Source: Lumbricus rubellus
Taxonomy: Eukaryota; Annelida; Clitellata; Crassiclitellata; Lumbricidae
Assembly (NCBI GenBank): GCA_945859605.1
Contig: OX243811.1
Coordinates: forward strand, 33,889,950-33,953,949
Length of the DNA stretch: 64,000 nt
Direction: 5' to 3'
Under the pieces are notes generated by a model. The model was not told where the DNA came from. It ran no database searches and was given only the letters and a program-made list of their open reading frames with translations. The position numbers were made by a program, and so were the translations under genes. Shown one piece after another: positions 53,301 to 63,985 of the stretch. Positions within the stretch are counted from its first letter, which is position 1. Each line of letters starts with the position of its first letter.

Positions 53301-56300
53301 GGGTTACTTTTTTATGGCCCACCCTGTATATTATATACTAGCTTTTTTATATCTGCGAAGCTACTGATTATGCAAGATAATAACCAAGGCATGTCCGATT
53401 TATGAAAAAAGCAATTTGCAGAAGAAAGGAGCATAAAAAGTAGCTAAACTAAGAGTTTGTGGATTTGCAAATAGATGGAGACGATGCGAATCTTCCTCCT
53501 CGATGTCCTGTTCTTCAAGATCCTTCGAACGCTGCTTCAACAATGTTTGTTGATCGTTATGGTGCTGCAGCCGTCTTCACCTGTGCAGTGGGTTACGCAT
53601 TCAAAGAGGGAGGCACATCACGAACGTCAGTCTGCATTGCCGGACATTGGACAGACATAGCTGGATGTCAAGGTTCATTCAACAATAGGCCTATAGACAA
53701 ATGCTCTCTTAAATGTTCTTTAACAAGATCATGGCACAATAGCTTCTTATTTAAGTTTCTGGTTTTCTTATCGTTAGATAGTCTTCTCGTAAAATACCGA
53801 TATATATATATAAGAAATATAAGCTTACATAAATTTAAAAAAAACCGGGATTATGAACTCATTGATGTTTAATTAAAACAATGTGGTTGGATTGAGAAGC
53901 TTTCAGAAAATGCTACAGTAAAGGTGCTTGATGAATGGTTAATGGTTATGTACCTAACATTGCATTATTAAAGTTCCAACATTAGGTAAGTCATGAGTTT
54001 GTTCTTTATGTATGTGAGTAAGTAGGCCTACAGGCAACATAGTTTAAGTAGGTAAATGGAGATAGCGTAAAACGTCCGATAAAGTATAAAGTAATCTGTG
54101 GCTGAGTAGGTCAACTTATTTGAGTTTGCACTCATGAATTAGCCTCTATTTTAAAACTGGTTAATGTCCATAGACATATTTTAGTTTAAATTCCGAATTA
54201 AACTGAGATTGAGTTGTAATCCAGTCGTCACGTGCGACATGAAAAGCGATCAGTCGGAGGAGAAGGAGGAGGAGGCTAGTCTGCTGCTGGGGATTGGTCA
54301 AGGTCAAACTCGAACATGTCAGCTTGGAGAACGTTTCTCTGATGGAACGAAAACGGAAAGCGTCAAATGCATCCAGAAACGAGGAGTGGAAGTAACTGGT
54401 CAACTCCACAAACAAATCTCCAGCTGTACCGGTACGAAGAACATAATTTATATGCAAAAGTCAATATTTCTTGCTGCTTTTTAGAATTAATGTAACATGC
54501 AATTTGGTCAAGAACAACAGTTTTAAGAAACAGCATGCGAGAAAAAATGTAAGCGGATTAACAGCTTCAGTTAATGATCAAAGTTGTGCTCATCTATGTT
54601 TTTAAATTGCATAGGTACCGTATTCGGGAAGTAAAGTTTTACACATCTATGCATGTAGGCTCATTATAGGAATAGACAATAAGTAAGGTTTTACACATCT
54701 ATGTATTTCAGGTAATAGGCAGCGTTTTATAATTCTATGTTTTACACTGTATTACGCGCATAGTAATTATAGTAGGTAAAGCTTTTTACATGCATCAGTA
54801 AGGATTTTTCTGGATGTTTGTGAAAACATCAGAGACGCACTGCAGCGCGGCTCCTGTCGTACTGAATGCTACCATGGTGATGAACCCTTCGCAGAGGTCA
54901 GCAACGTTCACATGTTGGCCAGGACATAGGTTTTCAGACGGAAGTCACGTGAAGAAAATCAAATGCAACCATGACAACAGCTGGAATTACTCTATCGGAC
55001 ATTGTGGCGGTATAGATTATTTCATTCAAACATTAATTTTTGCTGCAACACAGCAGGTTTTATTATATTCGTAGAGCAGAGTGATGTGGTGAACCGGAGG
55101 TGCACCTAAGCATAAGAAAATCGTATGGCATAAGTCTTATGTGAGCACTGTGATTTGCAATGCGTGGAGTAGAACGGATCAGAATCTTTCAGCCCAAAGC
55201 AGGTAGACTTACATACATGGTTAGGTGTTATTCCATATATCCAGATCGTAAATGTTTCTACATCTTCTTATGCTACCTATTCGTGTAATCTGATTGCATA
55301 GAATATTAATTTTCTTTTAAATGAAGTTCGCTGAAACTTTCAACCAGCTTGAAACTTTTCACTGTTTAGGCCTACTTTAAATATACGCTATGCATTTATC
55401 TGGTGTATAAAGGCTAATCGAGCTGCCGTACAGATTGAGTTCTCCCTTTTGCTGAGCTCAACTTAGAAATATCGCAACGGTATAATGTTATAGCTCCTAT
55501 AAGTTACACTGGAGTTCCTTAATATTTTTAGTGAGCGTCTGTGAGGAACTGGTCCCTCCACCGAACGCTACGTTGGATTTGGATGCAGCCACCTACAACT
55601 CCATCGCTAGAATTCAATGTCAACAAGGATTTGCATTTGATGACGGTGACCTTGTGAAGACCTTGAGTTGCCTTGAATCTGGAAAATGGAATGATACAGT
55701 CGTCTCCGGTTGTAAACGTGAGTGTCTATGAATGTATGCAACTATGCATCATGAGATTGTATAGTGCATCTAAATCTGATTCTGAGACAAACCGCTGTTG
55801 AAAATGTTTGGGAAAACTCTAGACCTGTTTAGAAACTGATTAGGGGAACGGAATGCAAACATGCGACGGACGAGCGATTACAATATGCTAAGAACAGATG
55901 CAGCTAAGCATCCAAGTGTAGAGCCTACATTTTACCCTACACTTGAGAATGTTATGTGACATCCTATGTAATTTGGGCGTATATCTGCAGTGTCGAGAAC
56001 CATGAGTGTCGGTTCCTTCCACAGCATCTCAAGCGACCTGCAGAGTCGGTATAATTTAACATTGATTTCACTTTTTCGATTGTGGAGCGTCGCTGATGAG
56101 TTTATTCTGACGTTTTATAAATGTCATGTAACAAATAACAGTTACAGTTACATTATATAACATTATATAAAAATCACTGGCTGTTTTCCCGTTATGCGTA
56201 GCTGTGTTCTGCCCTCCTCCGCCTCTGATGTTGAACGCCAGTTACACAGCTGGACTGGACGCTCAGCTGACGAACGACCAGTTTCCATACGGAGCCACAG

Positions 56301-59300
56301 TATCCAGTGAATGCTTCAATGGACTAAAATTCCCAGATGGAAGGAAGCAATGGACGATTCTCTGTGGTGGAATAGGAACATGGAATGCAACGGATTCTTC
56401 TTGCAAAGGTAGGCTTCAGTGCTAACTAATTACTTATTCGTCGCTTTAAATATTATTATGATTCGTTACCGCAGTTGCAATATTTTATTGTCCCAGCGCT
56501 TATTATTATTTTTAGCCTAGAAAGTTCATTCGTCATGCATAGCTCAGCAGCAAAAACAATGCCCAACAGCGCTGTCTAAACCGAGAGCAGCCTAGGCCCT
56601 AGAGCACATCATATCATCTCTCGAGCAATAGCGTTTGACTAATAATTGCATTCCTGTGACTGACTGACTTTTTCCGTAGCCGATTCTTTCGCATAACTAG
56701 CTTTTCCTGCAACTGACAAACTTACTTCTCTAAGTGACTTATTCTTGAGTGACCTTTCCAGCTGGAAGATGTGACCCGGTACCGACAGTGGATCACGCTG
56801 TGGCCAACACCTCATCAGCAAACGCTGGTACTGTCGTCGGCTACACGTGTGAATATGGCTATAAAATCGACGACCAAGAAAGTTCAGTCATCTCTTGCGA
56901 CGGAATCAACTGGACGGATTCGCCAGTTCAGTGTACAGGTAAGTGCTGTCCTCGCTAAAGAAACACATCAGATTATTAATCTATGGCATACCTACGGATT
57001 TTGGTTTTCCATGCAAACTTTACTTTGCCTAAACAGTTTGACGATGAGCTGCAATAGTCTCTAAGTGGCAAGGTGTTAAATGTCTTGCTGCTGTTTAACA
57101 ACACTATGTCGTATCAAGGATTGTTAATGTCGCCCTCCTCCTTTGTCCAGAGTTGGGACTGGCATTGCCAAACTGGTAAAGTAGCATATGAGTATTTGCT
57201 CAGTTTTTCAATATGCAGCGAGTCTAATTTTACCCATTCCGCTCTATAATCTGAACTGACCTGAACCGTTTTGGTTTTATCCACTAGAATAGCAGCGAAT
57301 GTTCGCGTGTGTTATTCAAATTAATACTTTGTATGAAATTGTATAACACAGCATTTTGACCAATAAATGCTTTGACATTGTAGTAGTAGTATAGGCTACA
57401 TCTATTTTTTTATCAATCACGTTCTATTCTATTCTTTTATATTGTGTTCTATTTGATGTAGCCAGCCTACACATTATTATTATACTGTGGCCTTCATCTG
57501 CATTTGTTAGAGATTCGCTGTCCATACATGGTTCAACCGAATGGACTTTTGAACACCACGAACAATCTCCACGGAACTCGGCTATTGATCAGTTGTTACC
57601 ATGGCTACCAAATCAACGGACAACCGTTGTTAGTCGCCACCTGCACGGAAAGTGGGAAATGGTCACCGGAAGATACCTGTACAGGTGAATCTAATTAAAC
57701 ATTGCGATATCACAGCGATGTAGCGCCTATGGGTAGTAAGTAGCATCTTGTTTGGAATGCGGGTCAAGCTTTTTGTCTTGAGTCTTCTCCTCGTCTAGTC
57801 GTTGCCTTTTCACAGGGTGTCTGCACTGTGTCGCATGAAGGACGAGCATATATTATTTTATAGGCTTGACTCGTTTGAGTTGTCATCCGGTCTTGTAGTT
57901 TTGTTCTTTATTCTAGTCTTAGTTTTTTATCTACCTATTCTGCTTTGTAAAAACCCAGATATTTCGTATATTATTATGTAATGCAACTTTATTTTAAAAG
58001 ATATATACAAAATATTATTATTAATGACAATCAATGTTTGCCTTGTGAGCGATGTCAGAGGTTTTCATGCTTTTTGCATTAAGCTGTCGAATGCGGTCCA
58101 GTTCCGGTTGTGATGAATTCTCAGATGGTCAGTTCCGGTCCAATGACTTACGGAACAAACGTCACGATCACGTGTCTCCATGGATACTGGTTCGCGAGGA
58201 AGGTCGTTGCCATGACGATATCCTGCGATGCTGATGGAAATTGGACTGACCTCAGTTTCCGCATCTGCAGAGGTAAGCCTCTACGGGTGCCTCAATAAAA
58301 ACTCATTTAAAGGTCAAACCGTATATCAATTGAAAATAGAGTGACACATTGCAAAATAAACTACTACCGCTCAGCAATCAGCATAGTTTAGAGTTTCTCT
58401 GGTTGTTAAATAAAAGACTAAGTGAGGACCAGCTTTAAAGTGATTTAAGTGGTTTGGGTGAGCAGTATGTGCTTGCGCCGAATAGGTGAGCAAAGGGAAC
58501 GCTGAAGAAGAGTTCTATTGGAACGCATGTGACTTCTTGGTTCTATGCATGGTGAGCAATGAGCAGTAGAACGCAGGCATAGGCGTACGAGAGAATTCAG
58601 CAGCGGGGGTCCAAGATTTTACTTCTGCCAGGAAAATTGATCCGGAATAAATGACTTCGTGGGTTGGAATCTCGTGGTGGAAAATACAAATTTTTTTCCA
58701 GAAAAAGTTGACGACCTTTTTTTTGGTCATCGGGTTGAAATCTCGTGAAAATTACTAGTAGTAGGCCCTAATTCCTATAATAGTGCTTAACAACATCTTC
58801 TCTTTGCACCTACAAATATTATGATCTGATTATAATTTATTATGCCGTTGTTTATAACGACTCGAATCAACTGCGACGGACATCAGAGTCAACCGATGGC
58901 TTTGTACCAGTAAATAAAACCAACGGACAGACATGGCTTTTTGAACTCGTTCAAGCGTGAAGAAGACGCTATTTACCACATTAATATATTTCAGTTAAAT
59001 TAAAAATCCCTGTTCGTATGTCTGATTAATTATTGACACTCTGTTGTTTCGTCTGCAGCTGTCTCCTGCCCATCTTTGGTTCCTCGCATCCTCTCAACGA
59101 CCAACACAGAGGTCGAAGCGGTGGTCAATGTGTCCTGTCCAGCTGACCAGATCCTGAAGACTGGACAGATGACCTCGGTGTCCACTTGTGACGTCCTAGG
59201 CCACTGGACACCGGATGTGCCTGACTGCATTGGTAGGAGTCTGCAAAGAGAATTTGATTGTAAAACCATGATCACCAAATAATATTAGCAGTTATAATGT

Positions 59301-62300
59301 TACAACGTTTTACTACAGAATAGACTTTAAATAGGTCCAACAAAATTGTAGATCTATTGTCCTCAATATTTAAAATTTCAAACTTAATATCATATCGGAT
59401 GTAGTAACACGATTTCCATTAAACCCGATTCTCCAACAAGGAATCGACTTTCGAGTAAATTTAAATCATAACCAACCGTGTGTGTTTCTTTTGATGTAGC
59501 ATTATTGTAGCGTTGTATATAATTTGACGCTACGGGGTTGATTTTTTTTGGTTGCCACATATATATTTTTGGATCCCTTGGTAATTTCGTGGTTTAATAA
59601 TTATATATATATTATAATATTATTATTTTTGAGCTGCATTCGGTGACCTACATAATATTGGTGACCTAGATTTTAATGCGAATCGGAGCGCTCAATGACG
59701 TAGGCACCTGCCGTGGCAAACGTTATCGATCGATTCTTGTATCTCTCTCACGCTCGGCGAGTGGAGGGTCGGCCGAAAAGGAGGAAGAGGAGTCGGCCGA
59801 TATGAGGAACCGACACGGCCAGGCGGACAAGCAGGCTGACAGACGCAGTGCCGAAGCAGTACATATACACCGATAAGCAGACGGACAGAGCAAGACACGT
59901 CAGTTGCCCTGTAGTCTGTGCATGCAGCATAGGCTCGTGTGTGGGTATTTTCCATCACGCCGGGTCACGTTGCCCCTGCGTGATCACAGCGCGTGCAGCG
60001 CATGCGCAGTAGATCGCGTCCTACGTCACTCGAGGCCGATATAGAAGAAGATCGCGCAACGGGCGATCAGTCGTGATTGAACCTTCGTGGAGAGTGGATG
60101 TGCGACTCTCGATAATAAAGTGTTAGAGTCGTGATTGAACCTTCGTGGAGAGTGGATGTGCGACTCTCGATAATAAAGGGTTAGAGTCGTGATCGAACCT
60201 TCGTGGAGAGTGGATGTGCGACTCTTGATAGTAAAGTGATAGATTCGAAGCCTGATTTTATTGGAGTGAAGGCAGGATTTGTTGCCGCTTGTATTCGTTT
60301 CGACGTCGTTGTGGGTGGATTTCTGTTGGGCAACTTCTGCGACAGGAGTCGTTTCTACTGATTCGAAGCGTCGTTCAGTTCTCTTGTTACCAATTTCTGT
60401 GTCGACTCTCTGTTCGGCCGGAGCCGTTTGTATCACTGTTTGGAGCAGGAATCGAATCGTTGGCGCTGTGTGTTCTGTCTTCGCACCCTCGTTGTGGATA
60501 TAGGCCTAACGCCCAGGCCTTCGCTCTTCGTCTCGCACGGAGCGAGTTCTTCTCTGTTTCACCGGAAGCATACTCGTCGTAGTTATTTTCTGCGATTGTT
60601 GCGCCAGTCTGTCATCGCATTCTCTGGATACCTATATTCGTACTGGATCCCATTTCCTCGGTGTTTCTTCTGGATTCGACGTACCTCGCACGTCGTCTAC
60701 TCTGTCTCTGGCCTCCAGATAAAAGGTACATTAGTTAAAGGGAAATAACGCGATTGGAGCTGTAGAAATATTGGGCTACTTCAAATTTTCATGATGGCAC
60801 TTGAGAACTAAATTGGGGATAGTTTAGACATACTCCGATCTAAGGCAGTTTGCATTGACTTGAATAATTATATTTTTTGTGCATTGTGCTCAATGTCCGA
60901 ACTACACTGAAACTATATAATAACCATTGTCTCAAGGATTAGTAAACAATAATAATTAAACTTACTGTCTTCATTCTTGCTAGCCCTAGGAAGTTAAATT
61001 ATAGAAACTTATATAGCGCCATGGAGCAGAGCAGAACGTCAACTCCCTCGCAACCTTCCAGACCACCTTCTGCATTTGAGATGGGGGTATTGCTTGAGGC
61101 AATGCAGTCAAACGCCAAGTCTATGCAGGCTAATGTTCAAGAAGCGATTTCTTCAGTAAAAACTGATGTTCAGGCAACTATGCAAATGAACGCTAGGTCC
61201 ACACAAGATGCAATACAAAATAATGATAGAAATACCCAGAAGGCCATTGCCGTGGTACAAAGCAATGTTGAAGAGGCAATTTCCGTGGTACAAAGTAATG
61301 TAGAAGAGGCTCTTTCTTCTGTCAGGACTGATTTTCAAGCCAACGCTATAAATACACAAGAGGCAATTGCCTCAGTACAAGATAACGTTAGGGAAGCGCT
61401 GACGGAAGTCGTCGCGCGTATAGAACGTTTAGAAACGACGCCCAGGGCATCTCCGAAGCCGGTTGCAGGTTCGAACCCAGGGGCAATATTTCCCTTTGGT
61501 ACCACCGCGGATAGACCTTACCACTCAGCCATCGGCCTGGGAAGAGCTTCGGGGGCTAGGCCTAAGGACCTTTTACTTCCGGTTAACCCCGGAATCCTAC
61601 GCCGGAGTGAAAGACTGGCCAGTAAGGCCCCAGTTTCATACGGAGAGCTAAGAGGTCGAGATACCTGGCCATCCCGAACCCGACGGGATTCGAACCCAGA
61701 AGCTACCGCCTCCCTTCCTCCTTCTATATCTCTGAACTACGACCTGCAACCGCACGCGGCCCTCTCACACGTTGGACCGGAAGTGGCGACTCCGGGAGTG
61801 TCCAAGGGGGCGGGCGTTACATTATAATTTGATATTTTTCGGAGGGAATCCAACGTAATGATTAACACTTTGGCACGAAGAGCGTACGGTCGTTACGGAT
61901 GCAGAATTGCAGATTCACTTCTCGCTAGTCGCTACGCTCCCAAAAGTCCATCCAAGCTTCCTATTGGTAAAATTAGTAGTTGGACGTGATGGGGGCCATA
62001 TTGGTTTCCGACAGCTAAATTCGACTCCTGTAACAACTTGTGAACATCCACCATACTCTGGATTGTAATCATTCTGCGTTGCGTTAGAAATTAAACGAAA
62101 ATAATAATTATAAAATGCTTTTTATCTACAGGTCTGAAATCGACTAAACAAACAAATCCTCCGGTGGAATCGAGTTACTCCAACGTCGTTGGTGGAATAG
62201 CAATCTTCGCCATTTTGATGCTCTGTGTAACAATCATCGTTTTTGACATTCCACGAATAAGGAGTGCCGTCAAAACATTTAAACGGCGCTATACCAGAGC

Positions 62301-62334
62301 TTTTCATCCTGAATTCAATTCAAGCAACATATAA
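47258..62334 (+). CDS. Gene B: FTP lectin - mucin-like - CCP x8 (plus one damaged CCP) - TM protein
   Basis: Plus-strand exons 47258-47336, 47778-48017, 48955-49209, 50938-51798, 53475-53672, 54833-55009, 55532-55717, 56202-56408, 56762-56938, 57511-57684, 58084-58272, 59059-59232 and 62132-62334 all join in phase 1 and give 1,039 residues. An additional CCP-like exon near 54208-54431 has a good donor but no in-phase acceptor and was left out. Order: signal peptide, FTP domain, 287-residue Ser/Thr-rich segment, eight CCPs, TM, short basic tail. Exon order, phases and sizes copy gene A; the FTP exons end at exactly the same cumulative length (574 nt) in both. Likely a cell-surface glycan-binding or adhesion protein (inference). 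Confidence 0.82.
47778..48017 (+). CDS. Gene B exon 2: FTP domain, first half
   Basis: Carries SSDNAVDG, a Cys-rich loop (CFCSSCSPAVC) and the hallmark NPWLAVDFG. Acceptor TACATTTCAG, donor A|GTGAGA. The Cys-rich loop is absent in gene A. Confidence 0.83.
48955..49209 (+). CDS. Gene B exon 3: FTP domain, second half
   Basis: Encodes SNFIIVLTNYSQLCPGG, then SGRYLFIQMLDTNK and LILGEVKAYQSLP, matching gene A exon 3. Acceptor TTGTTTACAG, donor G|GTACGT. Confidence 0.85.
49641..50656. mobile_element. Tc1/mariner-type element with long (about 217 bp) inverted repeats
   Basis: Starts GGGTGTCTCGATAGGTCGTG and ends with its inverse, flanked by TA. The inverted repeats extend about 217 bp on each side to ...CCAGTTAAACCGCAAACAA with only scattered mismatches. 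Sits in intron 3 of gene B. Confidence 0.88.
50050..50385 (+). pseudogene. 3' remnant of a mariner-like transposase
   Basis: The frame reads LFQQDGAHCTCTH, then WPPNSPDLSPMENV, the second and third acidic motifs of DDE/D transposases, and ends at a stop at 50385. The N-terminal DNA-binding half is missing, so the element is non-autonomous. Confidence 0.82.
50938..51798 (+). CDS. Gene B exon 4: Ser/Thr-rich mucin-like segment with a 51-codon duplication
   Basis: 287 codons rich in Thr and Ser (TTSPTAALTTTSIN, TTATEIATTK). Two adjacent 153-bp units (51300-51452 and 51453-51605) both begin SLGLDNLASTPTNE and differ at a few codons. Acceptor TACCGACAG, donor A|GTAAGT. Much longer than the 163-codon exon in gene A. 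Confidence 0.83.
51300..51605 (+). repeat. Two tandem 153-bp coding repeats in gene B exon 4
   Basis: Unit length is exactly 51 codons, so the duplication keeps the frame. Units differ at about a dozen positions. Confidence 0.92.
52121..53365. mobile_element. Large palindromic MITE with internal tandem units
   Basis: CAGGGTGGGCCATAAAAAAG (52153) and its inverse (ending 53326) bound an element with TA next to each end. Each arm contains two units of about 185 bp (TTGGCCAAAAGTAA...GCCACCCACCG), facing inward. Outside these ends the inverted symmetry continues for about 30 bases (AGTAGCTTCGCAGATATAAA and its inverse), so the structure may be nested. No transposase was recognised. Confidence 0.8.
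53475..53672 (+). CDS. Gene B exon 5: CCP module 1
   Basis: Encodes RCPVLQDPSNAAS, AAVFTCAVGYAFKEGG and GHWTDIAGC; pairs with gene A 23614-23823. Acceptor TTGCAAATAG, donor G|GTTCAT. Confidence 0.83.
54208..54431 (+). pseudogene. Gene B divergent CCP-like exon with apparently lost acceptor
   Basis: The open frame reads LSCNPVVTCDMKSDQ, an acidic run, RTCQLGERFSDGTKTES and ISSCT before donor G|GTACGA. It corresponds to gene A exon 6. The nearest AG leaves one base before the frame where phase 1 needs two, so inclusion would shift the reading frame. Skipping it keeps the frame. It may be a dying exon, or use an acceptor I did not find. Confidence 0.55.
54833..55009 (+). CDS. Gene B exon 6: CCP module 3
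   Basis: Encodes APVVLNATMVMNPSQRSA, FTCWPGHRFSDGS and NSWNYSIGHC; strongly similar to gene A exon 7. Acceptor AAACATCAG, donor G|GTATAG. Confidence 0.87.
55532..55717 (+). CDS. Gene B exon 7: CCP module 4 (no counterpart in gene A)
   Basis: Encodes SVCEELVPPPNATLDLD, ARIQCQQGFAFDDG and ESGKWNDTVVSGC. Acceptor AATATTTTTAG, donor C|GTGAGT. The matching gene A intron (28031-28414) holds no similar exon. Confidence 0.85.
56202..56408 (+). CDS. Gene B exon 8: CCP module 5
   Basis: Encodes VFCPPPPLMLNASYTAG, SSECFNGLKFPDGRKQW and GTWNATDSSC. Pairs with gene A exon 8 but lacks that exon's two extra Cys. Acceptor GTTATGCGTAG, donor G|GTAGGC. Confidence 0.86.
56762..56938 (+). CDS. Gene B exon 9: CCP module 6
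   Basis: Encodes GRCDPVPTVDHAVANTSSA, VGYTCEYGYKID and NWTDSPVQC. Acceptor GACCTTTCCAG, donor G|GTAAGT. Confidence 0.87.
57511..57684 (+). CDS. Gene B exon 10: CCP module 7
   Basis: Encodes IRCPYMVQPNGLLN, LLISCYHGYQING and ESGKWSPEDTC. Acceptor CATTTGTTAG, donor G|GTGAAT. Confidence 0.86.
58084..58272 (+). CDS. Gene B exon 11: CCP module 8
   Basis: Encodes ECGPVPVVMNSQMVSSGP, TITCLHGYWFAR and DADGNWTDLSFRIC. Differs from gene A exon 11 at only two or three residues. Acceptor TTTTTGCATTAAG, donor G|GTAAGC. Confidence 0.88.
59059..59232 (+). CDS. Gene B exon 12: CCP module 9
   Basis: Encodes VSCPSLVPRILSTTNTEVE, VNVSCPADQIL and LGHWTPDVPDC. Acceptor TTCGTCTGCAG, donor G|GTAGGA. Confidence 0.87.
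60070..60243. repeat. Three tandem 58-bp repeats
   Basis: GTCGTGATTGAACCTTCGTG opens three consecutive units, each containing GAGAGTGGATGTGCGACTCT and ending near ATAATAAAG or its variant ATAGTAAAG. Possibly the repeat region of a retroelement promoter or LTR upstream of 61021-61827. Confidence 0.88.
61021..61827 (+). CDS. Retroelement-like ORF with coiled-coil repeats (268 codons) in gene B intron 12
   Basis: Starts MEQSRTSTPSQPSRPPSAFE and continues with a long helical region of repeats such as VQSNVEEAISVVQSNVEEAL and IASVQDNVREAL, then a basic Pro-rich tail. The second half runs antisense through two tRNA-like stretches. No domain was recognised; a gag-like or ORF1-like protein of a truncated retroelement is the best guess, because of its position in an intron and the repeat-rich flank upstream. 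It is not in phase to be a gene B exon. Confidence 0.5.
   Translation: MEQSRTSTPSQPSRPPSAFEMGVLLEAMQSNAKSMQANVQEAISSVKTDVQATMQMNARSTQDAIQNNDRNTQKAIAVVQSNVEEAISVVQSNVEEALSSVRTDFQANAINTQEAIASVQDNVREALTEVVARIERLETTPRASPKPVAGSNPGAIFPFGTTADRPYHSAIGLGRASGARPKDLLLPVNPGILRRSERLASKAPVSYGELRGRDTWPSRTRRDSNPEATASLPPSISLNYDLQPHAALSHVGPEVATPGVSKGAGVTL
62132..62334 (+). CDS. Gene B exon 13: transmembrane segment, short basic tail, stop
   Basis: Encodes a polar stalk (KSTKQTNPPVESSYSNVVGG), the helix IAIFAILMLCVTIIVF and a basic tail (RSAVKTFKRRYTRAF) before TAA at 62332. Acceptor TTTATCTACAG, phase 1. Confidence 0.87.
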
Positions 62335-62768
62335 CAATTCGTGATTCCCTAAATGATCAGGTTTCTACAAAAAAATTATGTAGCATAGAACATATGCACT
62401 GTACAGGGATCCAAATGAAATCTCTTGCGTGCTCCTAAGCCCGTGGTGGGCTTGGCTGCAGATTGACTCTTCAAAACACGTGCCGGTGTCGCGGGGTATT
62501 CTAACCCCCATAAAGTATCCGGTGGATGGAATATACCGGGTATAAAGTTTCTGGGGTATAATCCATTCTAACCCAATTGCTGAAAAATGCGTGTAATTGA
62601 TAAATTTACGTTGTAATCAAAATTTAAAGTGACTAATAATTATTGTTCTAAGCGTCCTAAGCAAGCAAACTAGAATTTTTAGTGACGCTGAGAGTTCTTA
62701 AATGTTCTAAATGTTCTAAGTATTTTAAAGTTTCTGAATCACGCAAAATTATCTACATGTAGGGTATG

Positions 62769-62774
62769 AATAAA
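62769..62774 (+). terminator. Possible AATAAA polyadenylation signal of gene B
   Basis: First clear AATAAA after the stop codon, about 435 bases downstream. Confidence 0.35.
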
Positions 62775-63318
62775 CATACCTGTTAGTGCAATGTTCAAAA
62801 CAGAGCAATTAGAGGTTAATTCGCAAAATTATACACACGCGGAAGTGGCCTTTCAGCTTCTCTTCATCTGTGGGATACGATTAATACGGGAGATACTCTA
62901 TTTCGTGACACCGGCCCTGCCATTCAGCCACGGCATTAGGCCTACATGTTATTTTTTACCGACTACTTGATAATAAATGTCTGATTTGATAGAATCTAGT
63001 AATGTGGGAGGATCGTATCTGCTTTGGAATGCGGATTACCGATTTCTGTTTTCACGAAAAGAAAGAAGAAAACGAGCTACAGATGGGGCATTTACATTTA
63101 CAGGAATTCTGTCATAGCTTGAATTAACATAATCGCAGTGAAGTTCCACTAGGAGACTAGGACACTGTAGCATAAGCTAACGTTATAGAATTTTTATACT
63201 AATTTGTGTTGGACAAAGTAATTTTGCTATTCTGCTGAGTGCTCTGTGTGCTACACTTTTGTAAAAGTTTCATGAACGTGTCAAAAGGTTTTCACATGTA
63301 AATGGTCAAGTGTGCATG

Positions 63319-63321
<3 letters not shown>

Positions 63322-63410
<89 letters not shown>

Positions 63411-63470
63411 CAGAGACAGAGACAGAGAGACAGAGACAGACAGACAGACAGACAGAGACATGCAGAGAGC
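63322..63470. repeat. (GA)n / (GACA)n microsatellite
   Basis: About 40 GA units pass into CAGAGACAGA and GACAGACAGA units. Frames through it are Arg-Glu or Ser-Leu artefacts. Confidence 0.96.
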
Positions 63471-63824
63471 GAGAGAAAGACCGCGAGAAGGAAGAGAAAG
63501 AAACATCTGAATAAACTGGTTCTTTCTTGACCTCCCTTTTTGTCTTTCTTCGTGACCTTCAGCAAAATGCTTTGGTGAGCAATGAAAAATGAATAGGTGC
63601 TTAACACCAAAACGAACGCCATCCATAATGAGTCGTATTCTCTTTGTTGTCTGTTGTTGCTGAAGTGGTGGTCCTTTGGGGTTTTTCGTAACTGTTCCTC
63701 TTGAACTTACATCTGTTTTGACCCATGCCAAAGTAGACCACCAACGCGTTGGAAAAACTGCTTCTGCCCCAATTCCTACGGCAACACGTCGTATTGCCGA
63801 TCTTTCGGTTTAACGAATCATATC

Positions 63825-63985
63825 AGCCACTCATAATCAGCCACTCATAATCAGCCACTCATAATTATAATCAGCCACTCATAATCAGCCAATCGTAATT
63901 ATAATCAGCCACTCATATCAGCCAATCATAATCAGCCACTCATATCAGCCAATCATAATCAGCCACTCATATAGCCACTTTGATC
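63825..63985. repeat. ATCAGCCACTCATA minisatellite
   Basis: About ten units of ATCAGCCACTCATA with variants ATCAGCCAATCATA and an ATTATA insertion. Confidence 0.93.

Noticed and set aside
61463..61760. Genuine tRNA genes on the minus strand
   Set aside because: A-box and B-box-like motifs are present, but acceptor and T stems do not pair by eye; treated as tRNA-like only.
63281..63731. Ser-Leu and Arg-Glu repeat frames
   Set aside because: Produced by the (GA)n microsatellite.
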